Shown: positions 16,895 through 27,573 of the stretch, in pieces | Numbering within the stretch: the first letter of the stretch is position 1 | Layout: the number at the start of each line of letters is the position of its first letter | DNA from: Bifidobacterium gallicum DSM 20093 = LMG 11596 | Lineage (GTDB): Bacteria; Actinomycetota; Actinomycetes; Actinomycetales; Bifidobacteriaceae | Assembly: GCF_000741205.1 (NCBI RefSeq) | Contig: NZ_JGYW01000004.1 | Span: 62,001 to 126,000, forward strand | Length of the DNA stretch: 64,000 bases | Reading direction: 5' to 3' | Translations under genes and position numbers: made by a program | Notes under the pieces: generated by a model | Databases searched by the model: none | Told to the model about the DNA's origin: nothing | Seen by the model: the letters and a program-made list of their open reading frames with translations, nothing else

Positions 16895-16900
16895 CATAAT
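16895..16900 (+). promoter_or_regulatory. Putative -10 box of metA (leaderless start)
   Basis: CATAAT ends six bases before the metA ATG at 16907, and there is no Shine-Dalgarno sequence. Confidence 0.45.
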
Positions 16901-16906
16901 GGCAGC

Positions 16907-17950
16907 ATGCCTATTACGATTCCCAGCGGTCTGCCTGCACGCGACATCCTCGATTCCGAGCGCATTTTCGCGCTCGAGCAGCGTGACGCCGAGCGGCAGG
17001 ACATGCGCCCGCTCAAGATGGTCATCCTCAATCTCATGCCCAAGAAAATCGAGACCGAGACCCAGCTGCTGCGCCTCATCTCGAAGAGCCCGCTGCAGAC
17101 CGAGATCGATTTCATGCGCACTTCGTCCCACGAGTCGACTCATGTCAGCGCTGACCATCTCGTGAAGTTCTACGAGCCGCTGGAATCGTTTGAGAACAAC
17201 TGTTACGACGGTCTTGTGGTCACGGGCGCGCCCGTGGAGCATCTGCCGTTTGAGAACGTGGACTACTGGCAGGAGTTCCTGCGCATCCTCGACTGGGCCA
17301 GTACGCATGTGTTCTCCACGATGTATCTGTGCTGGGGTGCGATGGCGGCCCTGCATGCCCGCTACGGCGTGCGCAAGGTGGATTTGGACACGAAAATGTT
17401 TGGCGTGTTCCCACAGTTCCTGCAAGACGAGTACTGCTTCCTGACCAACGGTTTCGATGAGATCTGCTTGCAGCCCCACTCGCGTATGGCCGGCGTCGAC
17501 GAGCAAGACATTGCCAACCGTCCTGAGTTGCAAGTCCTGACTTGGGGTCCGCAGGCCGGTCCGGGACTCATCGCCACGCGCGACTTCAGTGAGGTGTTCG
17601 CGCTCGGGCACTGGGAATATGGCCGCGACACGTTGGCCGAGGAGTATCGGCGCGATCTGGACCGTCATTTGACGAACGTGCCGTTCCCCGTCAACTACTA
17701 CCCGAACGACGATCCGTCAATAGAGCCGCTGTTTTCTTGGCGTGCACATGCCAATCTCTTGTGGCGAAACTGGATTAACTGGGTGTATCAGACCACCCCC
17801 TACGATTTGGCGCGCGTTCCTCAGCTTCGTGCCGCAGGCAAACTCGGCACCGACCGTTCCGTCCGTCACGCTCCCGAGTCCCCGCGCTTGGACAATTATG
17901 TTCCGTTTGGTGCGTGTGAATATGGGATTATTCCCCCCGAAGCGAACTGA
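16907..17950 (+). CDS. metA: Homoserine O-acyltransferase MetA, probably acetyl-CoA specific
   Basis: A 347-residue enzyme that acylates homoserine, the first committed step of methionine synthesis. Numbering from the ATG at 16907 matches the family closely: catalytic Cys142 in MYLCWGA, His235 and Glu237 in LGHWEYGRD. Residue 111 is Glu (GAPVEHLPFE); in published MetA work Glu at this place goes with acetyl-CoA and Gly with succinyl-CoA, so O-acetylhomoserine is the likely product. The protein is about 40 residues longer than typical MetA at the C-terminus (LDNYVPFGACEYGIIPPEAN), a region I cannot assign. The upstream frame to 16754 is rejected because the numbering fits exactly from 16907. 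hom, which makes homoserine, lies 20 kb away. Confidence 0.93.
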   Translation: MPITIPSGLPARDILDSERIFALEQRDAERQDMRPLKMVILNLMPKKIETETQLLRLISKSPLQTEIDFMRTSSHESTHVSADHLVKFYEPLESFENNCYDGLVVTGAPVEHLPFENVDYWQEFLRILDWASTHVFSTMYLCWGAMAALHARYGVRKVDLDTKMFGVFPQFLQDEYCFLTNGFDEICLQPHSRMAGVDEQDIANRPELQVLTWGPQAGPGLIATRDFSEVFALGHWEYGRDTLAEEYRRDLDRHLTNVPFPVNYYPNDDPSIEPLFSWRAHANLLWRNWINWVYQTTPYDLARVPQLRAAGKLGTDRSVRHAPESPRLDNYVPFGACEYGIIPPEAN

Positions 17951-18327
17951 TGAAACGTTTTTCCACAGTAATGGCGAGACCGAGGCGTAAACCCGTGGAC
18001 CGGCGCCGGCGTCCATAGCGTGCCGCTGTTGTGAACAATGCGACACGCCGATGGGATACGTCAAAGGTTGTCCACAAGCGGGCTGATAATCCAGTGAGCT
18101 GTTTGTGGAATCCCCTGTGATGCGCGTGCAATGCGTCGCTCATACGGGGGTTCATGCTTTTGCGATAGGCATCGCTTGAGGACATGCACTAGCCTGAAAC
18201 TGGGCTGGTCACAGTTCTAGAATGAGACCGAGTTCGTAAAGAGCAGATAACCGAACCGACACATGGAGCGCTTAGCGTAGGTCCGGCTGTAAAGCGGCTG
18301 ACTAGAGAGACTGTTTAGGAGGCATGC
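17951..18327. other. Leader region of the ATP synthase operon with DnaA-box-like sites
   Basis: This 377-base gap has no gene. It should contain the atp operon promoter, but I see no convincing -35/-10 pair. Two 9-mers one mismatch from the DnaA box occur at 17959-17967 (TTTTCCACA) and 18068-18076 (TTGTCCACA), and a palindrome TTGTGAACAA lies near 18029. The atpB ribosome site AGGAGG is at about 18317. Confidence 0.4.
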
Positions 18328-19137
18328 ATGATTGGTGGTTTCGGTGGTGGTGCCGTGACACTCGCGGAGGCGACGATGGAGATGCCGAGCGTGCAGGACT
18401 TCCTGCCTCCCGAGATTCTGTTCCAAGGCACGCCGTTTGCCATCAACCGCATCATTTTTGTGCGCATCCTCGCCACAATCATCATGCTGTTGGTATTGGG
18501 CATCACGGCTGCCCGGGCCAAGGTGGTGCCAGGACGCTGGCAAGGCGCGATTGAATGGGTCGTCGACTTTGTCAAGAACAGCATCGTCTACCAAGTCATG
18601 GGCGAGGTGCGCGGTAAGCGCTATGTGCCGATGATCACGACAGTGTTCCTCACATTGCTCGTCTTCAATTTGTGTGGTGAAATCCCAGGCTTCAACATTG
18701 CCGCTTCGGCCACAATCACGTTGCCGTTGGTTTTTGCAATGTGGTGCTTCTGCCAGTATTGGATCGCTGGCATTCGTGAGAAGGGCTTGGGCAAGTTCCT
18801 CAAGGACGAGATGTTCCCGGCTGGTGTGCCGTGGCCTGTCTACATTCTGTTGGCCCCAATCCAGTTCCTTGAACTGCTCGTGATCCGTCCGTTCTCGCTG
18901 ACAATCCGACTTTTCGCCAACATGGTGTCGGGCCATTTGATTTTGGCGCTGTGCCTGTCGGCTACGCAGTACTTCCTGATCGAGCTGCATAACTGGATGA
19001 TGGGATTTGGTGTCATCACGTTTGCGGCCAGCATGTTCATGTATCTGTTCGAGGTGTTGGTCGGCTGCCTTCAGGCATACATCTTCGCAATCCTGACCAC
19101 GGCATACATCAACATGAGCTATCCGGAACTCGACTGA
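18328..19137 (+). CDS. atpB: F1Fo ATP synthase subunit a
   Basis: The 269-residue membrane stator subunit that forms the proton half-channels next to the c-ring. Several hydrophobic spans are visible, and the conserved arginine region in the last third reads LTIRLFANMVSGHLIL (about residues 190-205), which carries the essential Arg of the family. The following C-terminal span FEVLVGCLQAYIFAILTTAYI matches the helix facing the ring. AGGAGG precedes the ATG. It is the first gene of the complete operon atpBEFHAGDC; no atpI was found before it. In a fermentative anaerobe the complex most likely hydrolyses ATP to export protons, which is inference from the organism type. Confidence 0.96.
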   Translation: MIGGFGGGAVTLAEATMEMPSVQDFLPPEILFQGTPFAINRIIFVRILATIIMLLVLGITAARAKVVPGRWQGAIEWVVDFVKNSIVYQVMGEVRGKRYVPMITTVFLTLLVFNLCGEIPGFNIAASATITLPLVFAMWCFCQYWIAGIREKGLGKFLKDEMFPAGVPWPVYILLAPIQFLELLVIRPFSLTIRLFANMVSGHLILALCLSATQYFLIELHNWMMGFGVITFAASMFMYLFEVLVGCLQAYIFAILTTAYINMSYPELD

Positions 19138-19164
19138 AGTTGCACCGTGCGTGACTGTGCATGA

Positions 19165-19494
<330 letters not shown>

Positions 19495-19559
19495 CGGTCG
19501 CTGCAATTTCCAGCAGACCGAACGCAGATGTTCCAAGAACATGAAAGGAGGAGGACGTT

Positions 19560-20090
19560 ATGGTGACTCTTGCAGAGAGTGGCGTGGACCTGTTTATTCC
19601 GAAGGTCTATGACATCGTCTGGTCGTTGATCATCCTGATCATCGTCGCCTTGTTCTTCTACAAGTTCTTCCTGCCGAAGTTCCAGGCCGTGTTCGATGAG
19701 CGTGCCGAAAAGATCAAAGGCGGCATGGCCAAGGCCGAGCAGGCCCAGCGCGATGCTGACGAGATGAAGAAAGAGTTTGAAGCCAAGCTGGCCGAAGCTC
19801 GCATCGACGCATCCAAGAAGCGTGACAACGCTGACGCTGAAGCCGCTCGCATCATTGCCGAAGCGCGTACTCGTGCAGCCACCGAGGCCGCACAGATTAC
19901 CGAGAACGCCAATCGTTCAATTGAAGCGATGAAGCAAAAGGCCCTTGTTGAGGTCAAGGCGCAAATCAACCAGGACGCTGTGCGTCTGGCCGCAGGCATT
20001 CTGCAGCGCGATTTGACCGATGCGGCAGTCCAGCAGGACATGATTGACAAGCAGATCGACGGCATTGCTACCGCTGGTCAAGGCAAATGA
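19560..20090 (+). CDS. atpF: F1Fo ATP synthase subunit b
   Basis: The 176-residue peripheral stalk subunit. One N-terminal membrane span (about residues 18-40, DIVWSLIILIIVALFFYKFF) is followed by LPKFQAVFDERAEKIKGG, the typical start of the long hydrophilic helix, which is rich in Ala, Glu and Lys and forms the stator dimer. AAAGGAGGAGG before the ATG is a strong ribosome site. It lies 65 bases after atpE and 71 bases before atpH in the same operon. Confidence 0.96.
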   Translation: MVTLAESGVDLFIPKVYDIVWSLIILIIVALFFYKFFLPKFQAVFDERAEKIKGGMAKAEQAQRDADEMKKEFEAKLAEARIDASKKRDNADAEAARIIAEARTRAATEAAQITENANRSIEAMKQKALVEVKAQINQDAVRLAAGILQRDLTDAAVQQDMIDKQIDGIATAGQGK

Positions 20091-20161
20091 GGCCGATGGC
20101 GACAATCCCGGCACTAACGGGAGCCAAGGCCCGAACAGCCCTACAAGAAGGGAGGTGAACG

Positions 20162-20998
20162 ATGCGAGGAGAAGCTTCACGCCTTGCAGACCGCAGTTCG
20201 CGTGACCTCATGGCGTCCAAACTGAAAGCCATGGGCGGCGATGCGGGCCAACTTGCCGATCAGATGTTTGTGGTCTGCGGCATCTTGGATGCCAATCCGC
20301 GTCTGCAGCGAGCCATGACCGATCCCGGTCGTCCCACCGAAGACAAGCAAAGTCTTGTTCGCAAGCTGTTGGGTGACAATGCGCTGCCGATTACCGTGGC
20401 CATCATGGATGACCTCGTGTCGCGCGCTTGGAGCCGTGCTTACGACATTGACAATGCCGTGGAGGACTTCGGTGTGGATGCCATCATGTATGAGGCCGAT
20501 TCCGAAGGCAAGACGCTGCAAGTCTCGATTGAGCTCGCACAACTGCAGTCCGCACTGCTCAACCTTCCTGTGGTGCGGTCGCGACTGTCTGAAACCAATG
20601 GTGTGGCACCGCAGGCCCGTGTGGAACTGTTGCATAAGCTCATTGGCGATGCGCAGTTTGATCCGATCACGATGAAGCTTGCCGACCACATTGCGCTCAA
20701 TCCGCGCAAACGCCGCTATGTGGAAACGCTGCAATGGCTGATTTCCAAGTTCTCTCGTCACATGGGTGAGTCGATGGTCACTGTGACCACGGCCACCGCG
20801 ATGAGCGATGCGCAGATCCAGCGTCTGATTGCCGTCTACAGCAAGCAGCTTGGACACCCGGTGCACATCCATTGTGTGGTGGACCCGTCCGTGCTTGGCG
20901 GCATGCGCGTGCAAGTCGGCGACTCGGTCACTGACCGCACCGTTGTGGCACAGCTCGAGAACTTGAAACGCATGGCGAACATGGCTCCTAGCTTCTGA
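20162..20998 (+). CDS. atpH: F1Fo ATP synthase subunit delta
   Basis: A 278-residue stator protein that joins subunit b to the top of the F1 head (OSCP homologue). The C-terminal signature is clear: VTTATAMSDAQIQRLIAVYSK followed by VDPSVLGGMRVQVGDSVTDRTV. The length of about 270-280 residues is common for actinobacterial delta subunits and longer than the 177 residues of E. coli. GGGAGGTGA precedes the ATG at 20162. It lies between atpF and atpA in the operon. Confidence 0.94.
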   Translation: MRGEASRLADRSSRDLMASKLKAMGGDAGQLADQMFVVCGILDANPRLQRAMTDPGRPTEDKQSLVRKLLGDNALPITVAIMDDLVSRAWSRAYDIDNAVEDFGVDAIMYEADSEGKTLQVSIELAQLQSALLNLPVVRSRLSETNGVAPQARVELLHKLIGDAQFDPITMKLADHIALNPRKRRYVETLQWLISKFSRHMGESMVTVTTATAMSDAQIQRLIAVYSKQLGHPVHIHCVVDPSVLGGMRVQVGDSVTDRTVVAQLENLKRMANMAPSF

Positions 20999-21125
20999 TG
21001 GCATACCCGCGTGAGCCGCAACCCCCAAAGCCCGCCCACGCCGGATGCACGCGATAAGCGATAACGCAATATCAGAAGCGCTCAAGGAACCGCACTGAAT
21101 TTTGAACCAACAATAAGGAGTGATC

Positions 21126-22784
21126 ATGGCAGATTTGACCATTGATCCCGCCACCATACGCGAGGCGCTCAATGAGTTTGTGGACTCATACAAGCCGTCC
21201 GACACGCCGACCGCTGAAGTCGGCCATGTCGCCACGGCCGGCGACGGCATCGCGCATGTGACGGGACTGCCTGGTTGCATGGCCAATGAGCTGCTGACCT
21301 TTGAGGACGGCACGCTTGGCCTGGCATTCAACCTGGATGCCCGTGAGATCGGCGTGGTGATCCTCGGCGATTTTGCCGGCATTGAGGAAGGCCAGGAGGT
21401 CCGTCGTACGGGCGAGGTGCTTTCCGTGCCGGTCGGCGACGGATTCCTCGGCCGCGTGGTGGACCCGCTGGGCAACCCCATTGACGGACTCGGCGAAATC
21501 AAGAGTGAAGGACGCCGTATCCTCGAAGCGCAGGCCCCCGACGTGATGCATCGTCATCCCGTTGATGAACCGTTGTCGACTGGCCTCAAAGCTATCGACG
21601 CCATGACGCCTATCGGCCGCGGCCAGCGTCAGCTCATCATCGGCGACCGCCAGACCGGCAAGACGGCCATCGCGATCGACACGATCATCAACCAGAAGAA
21701 GAACTGGGAATCGGGCGACCCGAAGAAGCAGGTGCGCTGCATCTATGTGGCCATCGGCCAGAAGGGTTCGACAATCGCTTCCGTGCGCCAGAGCCTTGAA
21801 GAGGCCGGTGCCATGGAATACACGACAATCGTGGCATCCCCGGCATCGGATTCCGCAGGCTTCAAGTACATCGCCCCATACACGGGTTCGGCAATCGGCC
21901 AGCATTGGATGTACAACGGCAAGGACGTGCTCATCGTGTTTGATGATTTGTCCAAGCAGGCCGAAGCCTACCGTTCAATCTCGCTGCTGCTGCGTCGTCC
22001 GCCGGGGCGTGAAGCGTACCCTGGCGACGTGTTCTATCTGCATTCGCGTCTGCTTGAACGCTGCGCCCGCGTATCCGACGACCTGGGTGGCGGTTCGATG
22101 ACGGGTCTGCCGATTGTGGAGACGAAGGCCAACGACGTGTCCGCCTACATCCCGACCAACGTGATCTCGATTACCGATGGCCAGATCTTCTTGCAGTCCG
22201 ATTTGTTCAACGCCGGCCAGCGTCCTGCAGTGGACGTGGGCATTTCGGTGTCGCGAGTCGGTGGCGCCGCCCAGACCAAGGCGTTGAAGAAGGTTTCGGG
22301 CACGCTCAAGATTTCGCTGGCACGCTACCGTTCGTTGGAATCGTTCGCCATGTTCGCCTCGGATTTGGATGCGGCATCGAAGAACCAGCTCAACCGCGGC
22401 TCGCATTTGACCGAGCTGCTGCGCCAGCCGCAGTTCTCGCCGTATTCGAACGAGCAGGAAGTCGTGTCCATCTGGGCCGGCACGCATGGCAAGTTCGACG
22501 ATCTGCCGCTTTCCGAAGTGCTGCCGTTTGAGCATGGTCTGCTCGACTATGTGGCCAACGAGACGAAGGTCATGGATACGATCCGTGACACCGGCGAGTT
22601 CTCCGCAGCCACTGAGGCTGAGCTGGAGAAGGCTGTTGAAGCGTTCCGTGACTCCTATGTGACGAAGGCCGGCCAGCCGCTGATCACGCGCAAGCCTGCG
22701 GCTCCGGCCGTCACGCCCGTGGACCAGGAACAAATCGTGGCCAAGAACGCCAAGGCCTCGAAGAAGACCCAAGAAAAGAAGTGA
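21126..22784 (+). CDS. atpA: F1 ATP synthase subunit alpha
   Basis: The 552-residue non-catalytic nucleotide-binding subunit of the F1 hexamer. Walker A is GDRQTGKTA at about residue 175, with [16 protein letters not shown] before it; the C-terminal part has the arginine finger context [16 protein letters not shown]. The C-terminus extends beyond the usual length with a lysine-rich tail ([13 protein letters not shown]). I use the ATG at 21126, with AAGGAG six bases upstream, instead of a GTG at 21120. The gene is separated from atpH by 127 bases and from atpG by three. Confidence 0.97.
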   Translation: MADLTIDPATIREALNEFVDSYKPSDTPTAEVGHVATAGDGIAHVTGLPGCMANELLTFEDGTLGLAFNLDAREIGVVILGDFAGIEEGQEVRRTGEVLSVPVGDGFLGRVVDPLGNPIDGLGEIKSEGRRILEAQAPDVMHRHPVDEPLSTGLKAIDAMTPIGRGQRQLIIGDRQTGKTAIAIDTIINQKKNWESGDPKKQVRCIYVAIGQKGSTIASVRQSLEEAGAMEYTTIVASPASDSAGFKYIAPYTGSAIGQHWMYNGKDVLIVFDDLSKQAEAYRSISLLLRRPPGREAYPGDVFYLHSRLLERCARVSDDLGGGSMTGLPIVETKANDVSAYIPTNVISITDGQIFLQSDLFNAGQRPAVDVGISVSRVGGAAQTKALKKVSGTLKISLARYRSLESFAMFASDLDAASKNQLNRGSHLTELLRQPQFSPYSNEQEVVSIWAGTHGKFDDLPLSEVLPFEHGLLDYVANETKVMDTIRDTGEFSAATEAELEKAVEAFRDSYVTKAGQPLITRKPAAPAVTPVDQEQIVAKNAKASKKTQEKK

Positions 22785-22787
22785 CCT

Positions 22788-23708
22788 ATGGGATCGCAAC
22801 TCGCATTGAAGAGCAGGATCGCCTCCACAGGTTCGTTGGAGAAGATCTTCAACGCCCAGGAGATGATCGCGGCTTCGCACATCGCTCAGGCACGTGAAGT
22901 GGCACTGAACGCGAAGCCCTACACTGATGCGATTTTCGATGCCGTCCAGACGCTCGTGGCGCACACGCATATCACGCATCCGATCGCCAAGTCCAACGAA
23001 GACAACCCGCAGGTTGCAGTGTTGTCCTTGACGGCGGATCGCGGTATGGCGGGTGCGTACACGTCGTCGATCCTGCGTGAGACCGAGGACCTACTCAACC
23101 GTCTCGAAGCGAAGGGCAAGAAGCCGCAGTTGTATGTGTACGGCCGCCGTGGTGTGACGTATTACAAATACCGCAACTACGACCTTGCCCAGACTTGGGA
23201 AGGCGATACCGAGAAGCCGGGCGTCGAGGTCGCGGATGCCATCTCGCGTGCGCTCATGGATGCCTACATGAAGCCCGAGGAGGAAGGCGGCGTCTCCGAG
23301 CTGTACATCGTGTACACCGAGTTCATCAACATGGTGGTGCAGAAGGTGCGCGTGCTGCGCATGCTGCCCGTGGAAATCGTGCAGATGGAACACGAGGAGG
23401 CCGGCCCCACGACGAGCGAGCAGGCGGAATCGGCCATGCCGCTCTACGCGTTCGAGCCGAGCCTCGAAGAGGTGCTCGATGTGGTCATGCCGAAGTATGT
23501 GCGTTCACGTATCCACGAATGCCTGCTGGAAGCGGCCGCGTCGGAAGTGGCTTGCCGTCAGAACGCCATGCACACTGCCACGGAGAACGCACGTAACCTG
23601 ATTGAGGACCTGACCCGTAAGCTCAACGCTTCGCGCCAGGCGTCCATCACCCAGGAACTTACCGAAATCATCGGCAGTGCCGATGCACTGAGCAACAAGG
23701 AAGAGTAG
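22788..23708 (+). CDS. atpG: F1 ATP synthase subunit gamma
   Basis: The 306-residue central rotor shaft. The N-terminal helix reads [23 protein letters not shown], matching the family pattern R-I-x-S-x-x-x-x-x-K-I-T-x-A-M-x-M-V-A with F and Q variants. The middle has [20 protein letters not shown], and the C-terminal helix has [25 protein letters not shown] cut into the conserved AT.NA motif ([12 protein letters not shown]). It follows atpA by three bases, so translation is probably coupled, and precedes atpD by six bases. Confidence 0.96.
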   Translation: MGSQLALKSRIASTGSLEKIFNAQEMIAASHIAQAREVALNAKPYTDAIFDAVQTLVAHTHITHPIAKSNEDNPQVAVLSLTADRGMAGAYTSSILRETEDLLNRLEAKGKKPQLYVYGRRGVTYYKYRNYDLAQTWEGDTEKPGVEVADAISRALMDAYMKPEEEGGVSELYIVYTEFINMVVQKVRVLRMLPVEIVQMEHEEAGPTTSEQAESAMPLYAFEPSLEEVLDVVMPKYVRSRIHECLLEAAASEVACRQNAMHTATENARNLIEDLTRKLNASRQASITQELTEIIGSADALSNKEE

Positions 23709-25207
<1,499 letters not shown>

Positions 25208-25208
<1 letters not shown>

Positions 25209-25507
25209 TGGCTGACGCGACGATGCATGTAAACATCGTCGCCTCGGACCACCCGGTCTGGAGCGGCGATGCCAAGTCCGTGACGATTCCTGCGTATTCA
25301 GGCGGCATGGGCATCCTGCCGGGCCACGAGCCCGTCCTGACCGTGATTCGTGAAGGTGATTTGGTGGTCGTGGACCCCTCGGGTGCCCGGCACTCGTTCG
25401 AGGTCACTGACGGCTTCATCTCGTTCGACTCGAACAAACTCACGGTTGTCATTGAGAGCGCCCGCAGCATCTCGAATCAGAAGCTTGATGAATCGGGCAT
25501 CGGATAA
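25208..25507 (+). CDS. atpC: F1 ATP synthase subunit epsilon
   Basis: A 99-residue protein corresponding to the N-terminal beta-sandwich of epsilon (TIPAYSGGMGILPGHEPVL, then SFEVTDGFISFDSNKLTVVIE). The usual C-terminal helical hairpin is largely missing: only a short tail of about 20 residues follows. In other bacteria that hairpin inhibits ATP hydrolysis, so its reduction would fit an ATPase used mainly for proton export; this is inference. It starts within the atpD stop codon. Confidence 0.94.
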
Positions 25508-25536
25508 TCAACGTCAGTGCGTTGACCGTTCACTTT

Positions 25537-25573
25537 CAGCAGGGGCATGCGTCAGGCATGTCCCTGCTGTTGT
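25537..25573 (+). terminator. Terminator of the atp operon
   Basis: CAGCAGGGGCATGC pairs with GCATGTCCCTGCTG around a short loop, followed by TTGT. It lies 30 bases after atpC. Confidence 0.7.
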
Positions 25574-25674
25574 ATGAGCGCTGTTCATGCAAAGCGTACC
25601 GGTTTTGGCTGCTCGTGCGTTTCTTGCGCTGTCAGGTGCGCCGGGTTGGTGTTCGCGTTTTTCATACTCTGCGC

Positions 25675-25680
25675 TAGGGT
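25675..25680 (+). promoter_or_regulatory. Putative -10 box of nucS (leaderless start)
   Basis: TAGGGT lies seven bases before the nucS ATG, with no recognisable ribosome site between them. Confidence 0.4.
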
Positions 25681-25687
25681 GGGGCGC

Positions 25688-26392
25688 ATGCGAATCATCG
25701 TTGCGGACTGCAGTGCCGAATACACGGGCCGTCTTCAGGCCTCCCTGCCGCTGGCTAAGCGTGTCATTCTCGTCAAGGCCGACAACTCCCTGCTTATTTT
25801 CTCCGAGTTGGGTTCCTACAAGCCGCTCAATTGGTTGGCGGCTCCCTGCACCGTGCGCGACATCACGCCCGATCGGGCCGACGACGACCCCGATACTCCC
25901 GCTCCCGAGAAGATCATTCGGGCTTCTTCTGATAAGACTTCTGACGTACTCGAGGTGACGTTCCAACACATCTATGCCGATGACACGTTCGAACTGGGCG
26001 AAGATCCGGGGCTCGTCAAGGATGGCGTGGAAGACCATTTGCAGCGGTATTTGGCCGAACAGATTGAACGCATTGGTGAAGGCGCGCGCTTGGTTCGCCG
26101 CGAATATCCGACGGCGATCGGTCCTGTGGACATCATGGCTGTGGACGCTGAAGGCACGCATGTGGCCATTGAAATCAAGCGTCATGGTGGCATTGATGGT
26201 GTGGAACAGTTGACGCGCTATTGCGAACTGTTGAACCGTGATCCGCTGTTGGCTCCTGTGCGTGGCATCTTTGCCGCACAGACCATCAGTCCTCAAGCGC
26301 GTGTGCTGGCGCAGGACCGCGGGTTTGAATGCTTGTTGCTTGATTATGACGAAATGCGCGGCGTCGAGGACGATTCGCTCAAGCTGTTCTGA
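25688..26392 (+). CDS. nucS: Endonuclease NucS (EndoMS), mismatch repair
   Basis: A 234-residue nuclease of the NucS/EndoMS family, which in actinobacteria and some archaea replaces MutS-MutL by cutting both strands at mismatches. The N-terminal DNA-binding domain is typical (MRIIVADCSAEYTGRL, then LPLAKRVILVKAD and YKPLNWLAAP). The catalytic core of the C-terminal domain is intact: Asp148 in GPVDIMAV and the E-x-K pair Glu162/Lys164 in HVAIEIKRHGG, followed by a glutamine-containing helix EQLTRYCE. The position right after the atp operon is common in actinobacteria as far as I recall. It appears leaderless. No mutS or mutL is in the window. Confidence 0.95.
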   Translation: MRIIVADCSAEYTGRLQASLPLAKRVILVKADNSLLIFSELGSYKPLNWLAAPCTVRDITPDRADDDPDTPAPEKIIRASSDKTSDVLEVTFQHIYADDTFELGEDPGLVKDGVEDHLQRYLAEQIERIGEGARLVRREYPTAIGPVDIMAVDAEGTHVAIEIKRHGGIDGVEQLTRYCELLNRDPLLAPVRGIFAAQTISPQARVLAQDRGFECLLLDYDEMRGVEDDSLKLF

Positions 26393-26453
26393 TTCGACTG
26401 TCGAGTCAAATCAGCGCTTGAGTCATCCTCAACGCCGCGCAACAGTGATGTAG

Positions 26454-26494
26454 CTGCTGCGGCCCTATGCGGTTGGCGCAATCAGGGCCGGCAG
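26454..26494. terminator. Hairpin between convergent nucS and FKBP genes
   Basis: CTGCTGCGGCCCT and AGGGCCGGCAG pair with one bulge around a 17-base loop in the 113-base convergent gap. There is no T-run on either side, so termination is only a suggestion. Confidence 0.35.
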
Positions 26495-26505
26495 ATGTTG
26501 TTCAC

Positions 26506-27492
26506 TCAGAACTTGGCCAGAATGTCGACGACGAACACGAGTGTGCTGTTTGCCGGGATTGATCCTGCCGCTTGATCGCCATAGCCCAGATCGGGCGGGA
26601 TGACGAGCAGCACTTCAGAGCCGACCGTGTGGCCTTGCAGGCCCTGCTGCCAACCCTTGATCACGCCGCCCGAGCTTGAACTGAACAACGGTGCCGTAAA
26701 CGTAGAGCCGCTGTCCCAGTTCGAATCGAATTGCGTGCCATCGAGCAGCCAGCCTGTGTACTTGACTACGGCGTAGTCGCCTTCTTCGCACTTGGGGCCA
26801 GTGCCTTCAATCAACGTCTGAGAGACGAGCTTGTCGGAACCCTTGTAGCCATGCATGTCGATGGATGGCTTGCCATCAGCCGCATTCGTCACGGTTGGCA
26901 AGTCGGCAGGAATGTCAGCGACCTTCTTGCCTTCGGCCTTCGTCAAATCCTTGGACTGCGAAATTACCGTCACCACCCACAGGTAAGAGGCACCCGTCGA
27001 GCCAGTGCTGGATGCACTCGACTGGTCGTTCGAGCCGAATGCCACAGTGCCATTGATCTTCATGCTCTTGAAGATGTTGTATTTTTCTTCCCCCATGAAA
27101 CTCTTGGTGACTACAGCTGAGCAATCAGGCTTGTTGGTGGCCCAAGTGTCCGATATCTCAGTGCCGTCTTTGGTATTGATGGTAATGCCCTGCATGCAGA
27201 TGCGGTCGCCATCCTTGATGGCTTCGCCATTGCCTTCTTGCAGGATGACATACGAGTTGTCTTCCACATTCAGTGGCGTCTTGAACGAGATCGTCGGCTT
27301 CTTGCCTGGCTCTCCCGTGGCCGTGACACCGGCGATTTGCTTGGCGGTGACGCCGGGAATGGCTGAATTGGGTTGGGAAGCGTTATCAGAAGAACCGCAG
27401 GCAGACATGGACACACAGGCGATAAGCGCTGTGGCGGCTGCTGCGATGCGCATGCCCAGAGTGTTGCGGCGACGTGTTGGTTGTGTATGCAT
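26506..27492 (-). CDS. FKBP-type peptidyl-prolyl isomerase lipoprotein
   Basis: A 328-residue lipoprotein that should act outside the membrane in protein folding. The signal has a twin/triple arginine stretch (TRRRN), a hydrophobic core and a lipobox ending VSMSAC. The C-terminal FKBP domain is well conserved (VKYTGWLLDGTQFDSNW, VIKGWQQGLQGHTVGSEVLL, IPPDLGYGDQA, then FVVDILAKF). A middle region (about 60-210) resembles a degenerate FKBP repeat with NGEAIKDGDRICMQGIT. I chose the ATG at 27492 (preceded by AAAGG, though close); the frame continues upstream to 27771 without similarity. It runs divergently from the membrane protein gene at 27574. Confidence 0.9.
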   Translation of the reverse strand: MHTQPTRRRNTLGMRIAAAATALIACVSMSACGSSDNASQPNSAIPGVTAKQIAGVTATGEPGKKPTISFKTPLNVEDNSYVILQEGNGEAIKDGDRICMQGITINTKDGTEISDTWATNKPDCSAVVTKSFMGEEKYNIFKSMKINGTVAFGSNDQSSASSTGSTGASYLWVVTVISQSKDLTKAEGKKVADIPADLPTVTNAADGKPSIDMHGYKGSDKLVSQTLIEGTGPKCEEGDYAVVKYTGWLLDGTQFDSNWDSGSTFTAPLFSSSSGGVIKGWQQGLQGHTVGSEVLLVIPPDLGYGDQAAGSIPANSTLVFVVDILAKF

Positions 27493-27573
27493 ACCTTTCA
27501 GATTAACCTGCCAGCTTGATTTATGGCGGAGAAAACGTGGAGGTTTGTGAGGGGACTGTAGAATATTGACAAT

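Noticed and set aside
22788-23708. Frameshift or unusual start in atpG
   Set aside because: The frame starts three bases after atpA and reads the family N-terminus directly; spacing is normal for coupled genes.
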